Source: Mansonella perstans
Lineage: Eukaryota; Nematoda; Chromadorea; Rhabditida; Onchocercidae
NCBI GenBank assembly: GCA_037074765.1
Contig: JBAMDO010000031.1
Coordinates: 248,001-312,000, forward strand
Direction: 5' to 3'
Length of the DNA stretch: 64,000 nt
The position numbers and the translations under genes were made by a program. Below are positions 34,921 through 46,927 of the stretch, one piece after another. Position 1 is the stretch's first letter. Each line of letters begins with the position of its first letter. Under the pieces are notes generated by a model. It was not told where the DNA came from. It ran no database searches and saw only the letters and a program-made list of their open reading frames with translations.

Positions 34921-36005
34921 GTTTTGTGTAATTAATTCCATTTAATAATGTTTAAATTTCTTTTAGAAATTTGTGAGAGAGGCAAATTTCCTTCATTGAT
35001 AAAATGTATTGATTTAGCATATTGTAAGGACAAACTTAGTGAAATGATTTGATGTAATGGTAAGACGAATCAGGAATTAGGCTAAACTTTTCTAGATATA
35101 ACTTGAATAGAGGATGGTATGATAATTCTATTCAAATTTACCGCTATTTTTCCACTTCCAGCATGAATATCAAATCATTGTGATTGAAATTTCAGACTAA
35201 AGGAGAACTTTTTTTCATAAAATTCCCTAATTATAATTACTTACATGTTGTTTTACCTATGATCTAATGATGTGATTGTCTAAATGAGTGAAATATTGAC
35301 TGTGATCAAATGTGCGACAAACAGTGACTATAAATTTTGAAATGAGTCAAAATTAAACAAAATTTATAAAATTGCGTTTACATTTGCATCATGTTATGAC
35401 AAGGTCAATAAGAAGTTTTAAAATGCAAAAGACTGATGAAAAGTTTTTAACCTTGAATCAATATAAAATGAATCTATGGAAGCGAACAAGCTGGCATACT
35501 CATTTTAAACCTTTCTGACCAATTATTACTATTGAATTGCCAACTTAACAATCAAAATTCAATTACTATTCTGAGCGATTTAAAAAAAAGATCCTCACTT
35601 CTTTTTTTTTGATTTTCAAAAAATTCAATTTTTGTTGGATTAACAGAGTGAATGGAGACAATAAAGTAGCTAATACCTGATATGGAAGTGTTTTGACGGA
35701 TTCAGGAAATCTCGATGATTTCTTTCAATTTTTTAAAATTGAAATTTGTGCAAGAAATTTTCATGCAAACCAATTTCAAGAAAACCTTGAAAATTCCAGT
35801 TTTTTTTACAATGAAATGCTTTTTGACCTAAATTTTTCCAATAAGCCTTTTGTCAAATGTTCATTTATGGATAAATGCATTTAAAAGTTCTTCACTATGC
35901 CTAAATCGGTTGTTTGCAAATCGTTTCTTCCTCATTTCCTCAACTCTAATAATTTTGGTTATTTTTTAAAATATTTTTCAATTGTTACATCCTTCAGAAA
36001 CTTCA
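34921..36005. other. Intergenic region
   Basis: 1.1 kb, AT-rich, between two plus-strand genes. A 63-codon open frame at 35693-35884 shows no family features and lacks splice or trans-splice context. Nothing else was seen. Confidence 0.5.
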
Positions 36006-37407
36006 ATGCACACAAAAAAGCTTTTAATTATTATTGTCATTAAATTAGCAGCAGTTATTACTGGACAAGTTTGGCCTTCTTACGAAACATACAATCCTTT
36101 TCATAATTCAAATCCATATCAAGGTTCATGTTTAAAAATTTCTTTCTACAAATTAATTCATTTAATTCTCTTTTTTTAGGAAATTCAAAACACACATTTA
36201 GAAATCTTGCGAACATTGCATTGACATCATGTACATTAAGTTATTTTCAATGAAATCATTTTTTGTAAAAGTAAAATTTGAAAAACTCTTCGAAAATTTT
36301 TCAGATTATAATAAAATTACTCCTATAGCTTTTTAAATAATTTAAATCAAAAATACATTGTGAATGAATCTCACTGTTTAAATTTATGCTTATATGAACA
36401 AATATGCAAATATTGGATTAATAACATTTTAGCTGGGATTTAAAAATTTTTGATAATAGGATTAGAATATGGTGGAGGATGCAAGAGCTTTGTAATGACC
36501 CAAATACCGTGTCGACAGCGCCTTGGTCAGTGGAATCTGTATCCGGACTATCAATGGCAAAATTACAATACAAGACCGTATAGCGGTATTAAACTTTGAT
36601 TCGTAGTTTTTTGATGAATTTCGAAAAAAATAAAAGTTGTTTTGAACTAGCTCAAGATACTTTTGAAATTCAAGATTGCTAAAAATTTCCAATAACACTA
36701 TGGCTTGAATAATTCCAAAAAATTTATTTTTATTGCAGGGATAATGCCACAAACTTTCGTACCATATGATAGTGGTATTACAATACCGCGAAGCACCGGG
36801 CTAAATTTAATGGATTTACTGAACGGTGGTGTTATCCTAAACAGTCCAGAAGCAATACCATTAGGTAACACAGCTCTAACTCCAAGATTACAAGGAGCCA
36901 ATATTCTAAATGACAAGAATAGATTCACGGTACAATAATTTAAATTATAAATTAATGCCAACTATCAAATATTTTTCCCGTTATTGTGTCAGTGTTTCAG
37001 TAAAATTATCACTTAAGACAGGAGCTTGATTTCTCTAGTGGTGGGCTAAACCGATCTTTCCGAGATATTTCTAATTCTTTTCGTACATCGTCCAATCATT
37101 AACAACTAGCTAGAGTCGAAATTAGAGTCGAGATTTTACAATAACATTCAAAGTTAATTCATTTCGTAATTTTTTGCCGTGCGAAAATCGATTTGAAATT
37201 TTTGAAATCGAAATGAAAAAATTGTGAGCTGCTGTAAAATTTCAGGCCAATGGTTGTTCCTATGATACAAATAGTAGTAAGTGTGTCGACAATTTTAATC
37301 TTTGCAAAGGAAAATGCAAAAATTTTGGTGATGGCTTAACAAATGACTGCAGATGTGTGCCGGATGACCTACTAACCATTTTAGGATTACCTCAGATTTG
37401 GAAATAA
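36006..37407 (+). CDS. Secreted cysteine-containing nematode protein, unknown function
   Basis: Four exons: 36006-36121, 36462-36585, about 36740-36929 and 37245-37407. The ATG follows a CCTTCAG acceptor by seven bases. The N-terminus MHTKKLLIIIVIKLAAVITG looks like a signal peptide. The mature part opens QVWPSYETYNPFHNSNPYQG, then EYGGGCKSFVMTQIPCRQRL with a Trp/Tyr/Gln-rich stretch. The middle is a Gly/Leu/Pro segment (VPYDSGITIPRSTGLNLMDL). The C-terminal exon is Cys-rich: ANGCSYDTNSSKCVDNFNLC then KGKCKNFGDG and NDCRC, six cysteines in a compact module. About 195 residues. Reading frames join cleanly at all three introns, so the gene is likely real. No known family was recognised. It sits near a Kunitz protein gene, and both look secreted. 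Confidence 0.7.
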
Positions 37408-38613
37408 TTGCAAAATTAATTGCACTTTATTAATTTTTTGCACAAAAAAAAATTAATTGCACAAAATTAATTGCAATTTATTGCTATCTGACCAAAGTGA
37501 CATAAATGACATCAAGAGACACATGTATCATTATCATCGTGATATAATTTGAATTTTAGAAAGATGCCTTTGTTTATTTACAGTAAGAAAAAAAGTAGAA
37601 TTTCAAACTCAATGGTCATTTATGGAAAGAGGAGCAAAAGAAATGTACTACGTTCGATTTTTAAATTTTTCATGGGAATATTTAAAATTTATAATTTTTT
37701 TTTATTTGATTGCTTTCTTTGGCTCATTAAAAGTGAGATTTATGAATTTCATTTTTTAATTTATCAATTTTAAAACACTAAGCATTTTATTGAATACTAT
37801 CCCTCAAATCATTCTTCAAGATTTTATTTCAAAATAACTGCATATTTTCAAGCGTTTCAAAAAAAAGAAAAAAATTCAAAGGATTAAATTTAATGAGGTA
37901 AAATATTTTGCCATGGAATGAGACAGTATTGAATTTTGTTCTTTTGGTGTCTTCATAATATCTTCCTGTTAAAGATTTCAAATATATTTAATGTGATAAA
38001 TTCATTCTCGAATCGATTATAATACAACGAATTCATTCGTGCTTTGATTTTTTAAAAATTTTACTGTCTATTTTCAATTATTAATAAAAGGACTTTTAAA
38101 TTTTGTTTACGATTGCTTCTATTTGCTTAGATCTATCAGTTGGAAAAACAGAAGTAGAGAAAAAATACCTGAAATATCTGAGCTGAACCAAAATTTTTTA
38201 AATCTCTTCAAAGCTATGCAATTGTTTTTTAAGTCGCTTAAAATTAGCATAATTTATATTTCAGCCAAAAGTATTCTTCAGCTAAAGTGAAAACAATTTG
38301 AAATGAAATTTAAAACAAAAAATAAAATTTGTAATAATCAATAATCAATCGAAGCAGTCGTTAAAATAAAGAATTAATAAGCAGTTAAATGTTATTATTG
38401 TTACATTCTCAATCCAGAAATCAGATCAAGATTTACCATTTGAGTTGTGAAATGAACGAACGAACAAATCGGAGCAATTACAGAAAAAATGTAACTAACA
38501 TTACTGATCATGTTAGCACTTCGTTTTAAATGAATTTTTTTTTTCTTCCGAGCATTTTTTTTTTACAAAATAAAAATAGAAAGCATAAAATTTTTAATTC
38601 ATTGCATTGATTA
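37408..38613. other. Intergenic region
   Basis: 1.2 kb, AT-rich. A 74-codon plus-strand open frame (37549-37773) is rich in Phe, Lys and Ile, as expected of AT-rich noncoding DNA. Nothing was supported. Confidence 0.5.
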
Positions 38614-38853
38614 TTAGATTTTGATTCGAAAAAGTACTACAGAAAAAGGTTCGACGGTAAAAAACAGGAAATGGTTCGGTGAATGTGTTATGTAACAACC
38701 GAAACTATTGCCAACAATACATTGCCAACCGCTTCCGTATTTACTGTCAAATGTTTCTTTCAGTAATTTAGCTACTGCTTGTAAGTTATAATTTTTCATT
38801 TCAATTTGTTCCTTCACCAATTTTTGCGCAAAATCCGCTTCCTCTTGATTCAT
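38614..38853 (-). CDS. Dynein light chain, LC8/DLC1 family (divergent)
   Basis: LC8 proteins are small dimeric hubs that bind short linear motifs in the dynein intermediate chain and many other partners. The exon encodes MNQEEADFAQKLVKEQIEMK and then NYNLQAVAKLLKETFDSKYG. The family core is WQCIVGNSFGCYITHSPNHF followed by LFFTVEPFSVVLFRIKI, compared with WHCIVGRNFGSYVTHE and FYLGQVAILLF in canonical LC8. The piece has 80 residues against the usual 89, so about ten N-terminal residues may come from another exon: a minus-strand ATG at 39205 (MNR followed by a GTAAGC donor) would join in phase to the TTGCAG acceptor at 38864. It is clearly more diverged than the near-invariant DLC-1, so probably a paralogue. 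Confidence 0.8.
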   Translation of the reverse strand: MNQEEADFAQKLVKEQIEMKNYNLQAVAKLLKETFDSKYGSGWQCIVGNSFGCYITHSPNHFLFFTVEPFSVVLFRIKI

Positions 38854-39094
38854 TTCAACACTCTGCAAGCTTATAAGGCTATTTTGCAGCTTTTAAAAAT
38901 TCATTAGAAGTGACAGTTAGGCATTAGCTACGTATTTTTGAATATCTGCGATCAATTGATTGATTACCAGATAGGAAATTGTAGTTGAAAATATTTAAGT
39001 GACTAGTGATATAAATTTTCAATGAATTTTTTTTTTTTTATTGACCCGAAAACTTCGCAAATGATCAAAAAATGCTACAAATAATAGGTGGGAA

Positions 39095-39142
39095 CAAAGA
39101 GAGAGAAAGAGAGAGGAAGAGAGAGGGAGAGAGAGAGAGGGA
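39095..39142. repeat. (GA)n purine tract
   Basis: Interrupted GAGAGA repeat, purine-only for about 45 bases. Confidence 0.9.
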
Positions 39143-39698
39143 ATAAAATAAATATTACAAATTTAATTAATTAAATATATAGATAAAAGTGCTTACGCGA
39201 TTCATTTCTCGTTCTTTTGCGTTATTTTCTTTTTACACTTTGTTGCGTCTATTCAACCATTCACAAAAACAACAATATGAGAAATGAAATTAAAAATACA
39301 CATTGAATTCATTTCTTAATTTAATCAAAGTATTAAATAGAAATGATTTACTTCTTACTTTACTTTTCATTTGCATTTCCTTCTTTTTACTTAGAATAAT
39401 TTCACCATTTCATTTTAATTTTGATTTTGAGATATTTCATTTTGATCAATGATATATGCCATACAATAGTTAAATATGCCAACTTTTCAACATCGAGATT
39501 CCCGTGTGATATCACTTATGATAATTGGCAAATTTCATGCTTATACAAATGCAGTATTTGACATTTATTCCAATGCATTATTACATCAAATGGATCCGAA
39601 AAAAAAATATTATGTGAAAAGGAAATGGCAGTAAGAAAAACTGAGGATAAATTTACAAAGCAGAAGTCATCGTATGGCAATTAATTTCTCACTCATTC

Positions 39699-39741
39699 AG
39701 TCTCTTTCTCTCTCTCGCTTCTTCTCTCTTTTTCTCTCTGT
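39699..39741. repeat. (CT)n pyrimidine tract
   Basis: Interrupted CTCTCT tract, complementary in character to the GA tract at 39095-39142. Confidence 0.85.
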
Positions 39742-40023
39742 TTGAATATTTCAATAATTTTAACGAAACCGATCAATCATTTCTAAATTTGAATTTAATC
39801 CTTGAAAAATTTGTAAACTTTCATTAGGATTTTAATCATTTTGAATTTTATTTTATTTATTCTATTTCTTTATTTAATCATCAAATTGGAGGAAATTTTT
39901 GATCTAGAAAAAAACTTCCAGGAAAATCAAATACAAAAATGGTATAAAGAGAAAATTAGATCTATCGATGAAAAATTTTTAAATTGCAAAAGAAATTTCA
40001 AATTTTCTCTTTTCATGATCAAA

Positions 40024-41489
40024 CTAAACATGATAAGTTTGATTATTTTCTGATTCAGGAATAGATCGATGAAAGGTCATTTTAGTATCGGAAGCACGAC
40101 TCTCTGCGTAAATCCCACAAACTAACATACAATGCGTATAGGAGTAAAACAAATTTGAATTTCCACCGCATCCTGACCACCAGCTGAAATTTTTAACGAA
40201 TTTTCAAACTTATCTATAATATTTGAAATTTGATATTCTTGAGCTTCTCAAGGAAATTTTAGAAATTTTTTTTTTCAAATATATTTCATGCTGTCATAAT
40301 ATTTCAGTTTTTCCAGTCCTCATTATATCATGAAATTTATAAACTGTGTAAATCATTTAAATCTAACTATTCGTTTAGTAAGTTATTGATGTGCCAATAA
40401 AGACCACTGAATTCCTAGCATTGCTTAAGCAATAAATAGATGAGGGAAAACATTCCAAGGTATAAAAAGATAAAATATTGAATTTGCAAAAATTTTATAA
40501 ATACCTGCAGATACACTGCCGTATTTGTGAATCAAAATGCCAGCGTTCAAATTTACCATCACAAGTCCCAGGATCATATGGCTGAACACATCGTCTTCCG
40601 GGGTCATCTAGAGATTCATATCTGCATGTCCGTCTGCATTCTGCAATATAGTATCAATCAAGCAAAATCATTAATGAGTTTTTGAGATCCAAAAATGCAC
40701 AAACCGATCCATATTTTATCGTTTATGATTTTACATATATTGCCAACAAATAATTATTTTTTTCCAAAACAGAGAAAAATTTCTAGAAACCGAAATCTTT
40801 CGATTAATTTCACTAAACTTAAAAAGAATTTTAAATTCAAATGGTGACAATGATAAATAAAATGAAGTGAATTTTATTGGAATCTCTGACAAAATTAAGA
40901 TAATTGAACATTTTTTTTTAATACTTCAACCGCTGGCAACATACATTTTCTGTAAAAAAAACTTTAAAACAAAAAATTATTAAAGAGAAATTGAGATAAT
41001 TAATTTTCATATTATTTTCATGGCCAATTAATAAATTTAAGTGACGGTGATTTTGTTACAATTTCCAGAAGTTCGGATGAATCAGAAAAAAAGCTACTAC
41101 AAACTAATAATCGATCATAGATCAGTGCCATATGATTCTGTCATGTGGAAAATTTTCTGCATCATCAAAGATTGCAACTATTTACAATCTGCAGCAGCAT
41201 TCGTTGGTTCTGTGGATTATTCCATATTGAAGCTTAAAAAGATACCTTCAAATGAATCAAAACGATTTCCATTTCCATCACAACCACCATAATGGAACTC
41301 TCGACATCGATGTGAGTATCGATCATAGTACCATTTTATTGTGAATCCACGGTCTTCACAAATACCTCTATCAGGATATTCATTGCATCGAGCATTTTCC
41401 AACATCTCCTGACCATTGATATATTTTATCAGTATTACTACCACAATACTTTTGAGTATTATTTCCTGCTTGCTGTTATAAATAGGCAT
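40024..41489 (-). CDS. Secreted two-domain Kunitz protein
   Basis: Kunitz domains are disulphide-rich folds that often inhibit serine proteases. Three exons: 41489-41247, about 40641-40505 and about 40187-40024. The ATG is three bases after TTTCAG. The N-terminus (IILKSIVVVILIKYINGQ) is a likely signal peptide. Domain 1 runs from RCNEYPDRGICEDRGFTIKW through CREFHYGGCDGNGNRFDSFE to CRRTC, with Cys spacing 8-17-7-12-3. Domain 2 runs from CVQPYDPGTCDGKFERWHFD to WWSGCGGNSNLFYSYTHC and then MLVC, spacing 8-15-7-12-3, exactly the Kunitz pattern, with one extra Cys (QCICS). The residue after the second Cys (P1) is Glu in domain 1 and Asp in domain 2, unlike the Lys/Arg of trypsin inhibitors. A tail of about 28 polar residues ends NQTYHV. 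Confidence 0.85.
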
Positions 41490-43968
41490 TTCCTGAAATA
41501 CAACACTTTAATTTAGATTTTAAAACAAATTTTCAGCCTGACATTAAAAATTTAAGAAGAGAAAAAAATTAAAGATCAAGCGTAAATGATGCATCTGTCC
41601 ATCTGTCTATCGGACATAAATGAACAAGTGTACCATCGCAATCTTAAAGCAATTCATTAAGTGCTTTCAATCTCAAACTTTTATAAAGAAAATCCTAGAA
41701 TTTTAAAGGGCATAGAAGTGAAATACCTAAGTTTTAAGATGAAAGCAGAAGAAGGGACAAAATGATAGTAAGGAACAGAAACAAAAAAACTTTGGGACCA
41801 GATGTGTATAAAATTATAATTCAATTTATATTTTCAATTTTTTTCTGTTCAGAACAAGATAAAAGGGAAACCAAGAAGAATTCTGAAAGTCCTTTTTAAT
41901 TTTATAAGTTCAAGTACAAATAATACCAATCAACTACCGTAATCTGCTTTAAATTATCATTACTGTTGTCAGACAAACTGAAAAATTGCGACAACTCATC
42001 TTTCCTTCTTTTCGATCGGTAAATCTAGCATTGAATTGATATATATCCTACTTTTTGCAAGCTTAAAATTTAAATGAGATATATAAATGATTTTTAAGTA
42101 AAATGATTTTTTCACTGATAAAAATTGTCGTCAAGTTCATAAAGTTTTTTTGCAGGTAATTAAGCTAACATTTGATTTGCCATCTAAAACTTCATAAAGT
42201 CTAAATTGCCATAAATAATCTTTAATTAATTTATTTTTTAAATTAATTTTTTCATTAATATGTTGGATGAAAATACAACTTCCGTGAACGCTGATGAGGG
42301 ATTCCTGAAAAAACAAAAAAAAAAAAAACGAATATTCAGACAATTCTATGATCAAAACTAAATTGAGAAATTTAGAAAAGAAGCACTTTTTCAATTTTAT
42401 TCAACAAACGATATATTGCTGTCCGAAATGAAATAATCAAATTTAGTACAGCATACAGTCTTGAAAAAGAAGAGCAAAACATACTTATGCGGAATGTTAT
42501 GCGGAATGTTATGCGGAAAGTTATGCGGAAAGTTCGCTACAAAAATTCAGATTATTCACAAGCAAAATTCGGACAAAGAAAATTAGAAATTATTTGGAGA
42601 CTTTTTGAATCTTCCAAGAGTTATTTAGCACAGAAGATTGTACTAATTGTAACAAATTTCAGTAAAAGAAAATCAATGTCTGAAAAAAATAAAAATTCTG
42701 CAAAAGAAAAAAGAAAGAAAGGAGTTAGGAAAAAAATGAAGAAATTTGTATTTCTGAAAAATGGCTCTGCCCGATATGTTGCGGTTTACAATTACAGAAC
42801 AGCTGCTGATTTTTCGTCCATCTTAGATCTTATCAGTACTTATCAGTGCTTTTGGTCCACTATTATTTGCAAAGTGATAAATACATCACTGCTTTCTGCA
42901 AATTTTTAAATTAAATGCTGCAAATGTCACATGACATTTAAAGTATGAAAAGAGCACCAAAAAATTCTTCTACCAATTAATGTTTAATTAATTAATTAAA
43001 TTTAATTAATTAATACGACACAATGATAATCCTAATTCGATAAATGTATCACACAGAATTCTTATCAACACAGAAACTTTTAAGCCATAACTTCTTTCAT
43101 AAGTTTAGAAATAAAAATCAAAATATATTTTGTTATATGGAATAATGACAAAAGCATTGTTACATTTAGATAGTTTGTAAATCATTTTTCACATCTAAAA
43201 TCTTGTTACTTCAAAATTGATGAAAATAAGATATTCAAAGATGCTTTGAAATTCCAACTTTGTTAGGTACACAAGATGAAACGAAGCCGCATATCAGTAA
43301 TCGTAAATTTTAAATACCTTCCATTAATTTTTGCTTACAGTAATGCAACCTATCATTTAACACTAATGTAATATTAACATTTTGCATTTGCAAAGTTCGC
43401 AACTATGAAAAACATTAAATACTCTCATCTTTTTGTTTGTTCGATTATACTTGGTTGAATACAAAAAATTATAGATAAGTCATTCAATGTTCAGTAATGT
43501 TTTAAGTTTTCATTTTTTTACAAATTTTAGGTTTAAATTTTTGACGTAAAACTTGCTCTCTTTTCGTTATAGGTTGAACCCAGAACTACTCAATTCAAAA
43601 AGAGCACCAATGCAGTTTAGACCTTCGTTCCGATGCTGTCAACATTATTCAGATTCAATCATAATCAACAGCGATATTAATGCTCCCCGCTCCTCAAACT
43701 CTGACCGCCTTTTAGGACATATAAATGTGCCTACTGAATTACTTTCCCTGTAGATACTACAGGAAAATATTAGGTGTCCGCCTTTGCTGACGAAAAAAAA
43801 AATTCTGGTCATTTAACTTTCTGGTATTCCGAAATTTTGGAGTCAATAGGCTATGCCAGAACATTTAATAATGAGATTTTTATTCTTCTACTGCTCCTGA
43901 TATATTATAACACAATAAGCCTGAGGGAATTTATAAAATATAAACAGAATTACTCAATAACGGATATT
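41490..43968. other. Intergenic region, 2.5 kb
   Basis: AT-rich, no supported gene. It contains four copies of a 12-bp unit heading a 140-codon open frame (42487-42909), an AATTAATTAATT palindromic cluster at 42977-43014, and a less AT-rich stretch at 43560-43760 that reads as an open frame without recognisable family. Confidence 0.5.
42487..42534. repeat. 12-bp tandem repeat, four copies
   Basis: Four copies of ATGCGGAAtGTT (two with t, two with a), reading as MRNV MRNV MRKV MRKV in one frame. Confidence 0.9.
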
Positions 43969-45911
43969 TTACGTTGAAATTGGGAGTACAATAACATGAA
44001 TGAAGTTATCAAGATATGAAAGATTCTGAACCATCCAAATAAGAGGGGTTGTTGGGGGTATTTTAATACCATGAGAGATTACAGGTGATTGAGCCGCAAT
44101 ATTTACAGCTTTCAATGCATCAGCAATAGTACGTGCTCGATCTGATTCGTCAAAAGGCGTAATTAGCGGTTGTTGAAAAGAATAATCGATCTAAAAAAAT
44201 GAAATTTGTGGTCAAATAATCAAATTCAAAAAGTGATAAGAAAACATTTTATTAAACTGTAGGGCATCAAAAAATAAACACAGCTAACTCGATTTTCTTA
44301 TCAGTAATACTAACAAACTAGAATTGTAAATTTTAAGATGCTCTCCACAATTTTATGCTCTCTATAATTCAATAAACTTCCAGCTTAGCTGAACGCTTTT
44401 CAGTCTTCACTTACAGATAAACTAGCAAGCAAATTGCCATTGGAAAAGTAAGCTAGTTCAAAATATGTAAAAAAAAAATCAATACTACCTGATAAATGCG
44501 AATAGGAACATGCAACATAGGTTCATTTTCACTAGCTTCCATTAGTTTCTTATTTACAGCCCAAAATTCATCAAATTTGTCTGCAATGAAGCAATATATT
44601 CCAGTAAATGACTCTGATGAACACGCCATAAAGTAATCAAACAATCAATCTCACAATCCAAATCACTCCCTGATTCCACTAACATATTTCTAGCTTTCTT
44701 TCATTATTCGTAAGCATTAAACGTTTAAGAAGAAAAGCAAACAGTAAAACAAAGTTTATATACTAAGAACAACAAACCATGCAGTATACTACTCCATAAC
44801 AGCCGATGTTCATCAACTTTCATTGAATTGACCACTCTACCTTTGTGCTTCAGTTGATCAGCTTCCTTAACTGACTGAATGTACGAGCTTTCTAAGTCAT
44901 TGCCTCTGAATCGCATCACTTCTTTCGGGGAGTCCTGACGTAAGCCCAAGAAGTGATTATCAACAATACATTTTCTTTCGCTAATTAATATGAATTTTAT
45001 GTTTTTAGTACAAAGAATTTAATTATTACAGAGATCGAAATATGGAGATATTAGTAAGAGCTAGGATTACCATAAAAAGAATCTCCTAGAAGTGCAAAGA
45101 AGGTTACGAACTTTGGTTTTCAGCACAACAGTCCACGGTAAGAGATCATCCGTTTTTAATAAATCAAATAAAACACCGACTGGATAATGCCTAAAATGAT
45201 AAACATGAATTGCAATCTTTAAAGTCTCCGAAATTTGTATTTTGTTCTAAATAGCTTTAAAGTAAACCTTACCGAAATGAATGAATTATGATTTAAAAAT
45301 TAAAAAAGAGAAGAGGAAAATGAGCAAGCACCATTTCAATGGCTTAGTGTTGTATCGTAACCATACTGAATCTGCATCAAAATGATCAACAACAGCCACA
45401 AAATACTGTAACACCCGTGGTAAAATAACAGGAAAATAACTCATACTTGGAACCATAATCTGAAAAGAACTTTGGAAAATTCTCTAATCCTGAATAAGAA
45501 AATAAAAATAATAAGATTGTATTAATAGTAAAAATGATAACTGCTTGATCTAGTGTGTGGTACCATACATAAAATTGAATAATTATGCAATTTTCTAGCT
45601 ACTCTTTTATTACTTTTCTATCGCATGTACTGTAGCTATAACAAAAAAAGAAAACTATTCGCTGTAATGGAGTATAATTACATCTTAAAATATGAAATGT
45701 ACTATAAATATACAGTTATAAGAAAAAGAGTAGATAATGTCAATAAGGCAAGAAATGTTTGTTCTATTTCAAATGAAATTTTGAAATCCAAAAGAAAACT
45801 AACACAGAATGGTTTAGCTGAACATTGAATGAAATCCAGCTTATCAAGAACAAATTGCACCGGAATACGTCCATCCCATAATTTCCGGGTAACTTCGTAA
45901 TCCTGTATCAT
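43969..45911 (-). CDS. atg5: Autophagy protein ATG5
   Basis: ATG5 is conjugated to ATG12 and, with ATG16, directs lipidation of ATG8 on autophagosome membranes. The start at 45911 gives MIQDYEVTRKLWDGRIPVQF. Next exons give ILPRVLQYFVAVVDHFDADS with VWLRYNTKPLKW (about 45455-45340) and HYPVGVLFDLLKTDDLLPWT (about 45180-45115). Then come DSPKEVMRFRGNDLESSYIQ followed by SVKEADQLKHKGRVVN (about 44938-44790), and FDEFWAVNKKLMEASENEPM with LHVPIRIYQ (about 44580-44490). The final exon is IDYSFQQPLITPFDESDRA and LIWMVQNLSYLDNFIHVIVL, ending PIST. The ATG12-acceptor Lys lies in SVKEAD (human MKEAD, Lys130). Order and length, about 260-270 residues, match the family. Exon borders are approximate. 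Confidence 0.92.
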
Positions 45912-46229
45912 TTGTCTTGCGGTAATGATATATCAAACGATCGATGAAATTAGATAAAGAAAGTAACTGAACCAATTAAGTTTTTCCAGTTAATCTTTGT
46001 ACATATCCGGAATCAGTATACTTTTCTTTTTTCCTAAATCTACGACATCCATATATTGATTAATTCAATCGATTTAACCTGAAACAAATCTTTTTAAGTT
46101 ATGCATTTAAAGTAAAAACAAATAGCTCGCTAAGAATTCCCAAGTGTAGAACAACACAATATAGAATACAACCATTATAACACAACCTCAAGGTTAGTTT
46201 ATAGTTAAGCCAACAGATGTCACATACTA

Positions 46230-46297
46230 CAGGTCATGCAACATTCATGCAACACATGCCAAATAGGTCACGCAAAATTCACGTAACATATACCAAA
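46230..46297. repeat. 34-bp tandem duplication, diverged
   Basis: Two adjacent copies of yAGGTCAyGCAAmATTCAyG followed by yAACAyATrCCAAA. They differ at about eight positions. Confidence 0.7.
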
Positions 46298-46781
46298 GAC
46301 TAAATGAGAACACATTTGCTAGTGTATTATGTCACCATGAATGGGGTTATGATGCAAATGTTTATCCGGCTAATTTCTTACTGCAACATGAAATTCCATG
46401 AATCTATGGCAGCTTTTTTTTTTTGACGAAATTAAAAATTTTAATAAATTTCAAATTAAACTTAATTAAAGTTAATCAGAAAATGATAACAATCAGGTAA
46501 ATTTTACATGTCATTTTCATATTTAATTATCCAGATACAAACCTCTTGTATGACAGCAAACAAAATACAAATTGAATTTTGCTTAAAAAAAAAAACTAGC
46601 CAAGTTGTTAGAACAATTTGATCATTTCATTCAGTTATTTTAATCTTTTTATTTTTCAATTTTCTCATAACAAATTTCTTAATAATCACTCTTACTTTTC
46701 ATTCATAATTCACAATGTTGAAATTTATTTAAATCTTAATTTCTATTGATTTGTTACCCTTTATGTAAGAAATTCAAAAGA

Positions 46782-46806
46782 AAAAAAAAAAAAAAAAAAA
46801 AAAAAA
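46782..46806. repeat. Poly(A) run, about 25 bases
   Basis: Uninterrupted A run in intergenic DNA, about 70 bases before the GT microsatellite. Confidence 0.9.
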
Positions 46807-46871
46807 CTAAAATGCTGCCTAAAACTTTTACTTCTTTATCCTACAGTTGTGTATATGTGTGTCTGTATATT

Positions 46872-46873
<2 letters not shown>

Positions 46874-46912
<39 letters not shown>
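46874..46912. repeat. (GT)n microsatellite
   Basis: About 19 uninterrupted GT dinucleotides flanked by GTATGT variants. Confidence 0.95.

Positions 46913-46927
<15 letters not shown>

Larger units (their letters stand above)
38854..40023. other. Intergenic region with GA- and CT-rich tracts
   Basis: Holds a purine tract (GA)n at 39095-39142 and a pyrimidine tract (CT)n at 39699-39741 about 560 bp apart, plus a possible first exon of the dynein light chain at 39205-39197. No other coding frame was supported. Confidence 0.55.

Noticed and set aside
35693..35884. 63-codon plus-strand ORF
   Set aside because: Asn/Phe-rich with no signal peptide, splice sites or family resemblance.
43553..43753. 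Less AT-rich open frame (RLNPELLNSKRAPMQFRPSF...)
   Set aside because: Looked like an exon after TTATAG, but has no partner exons, family match or donor.
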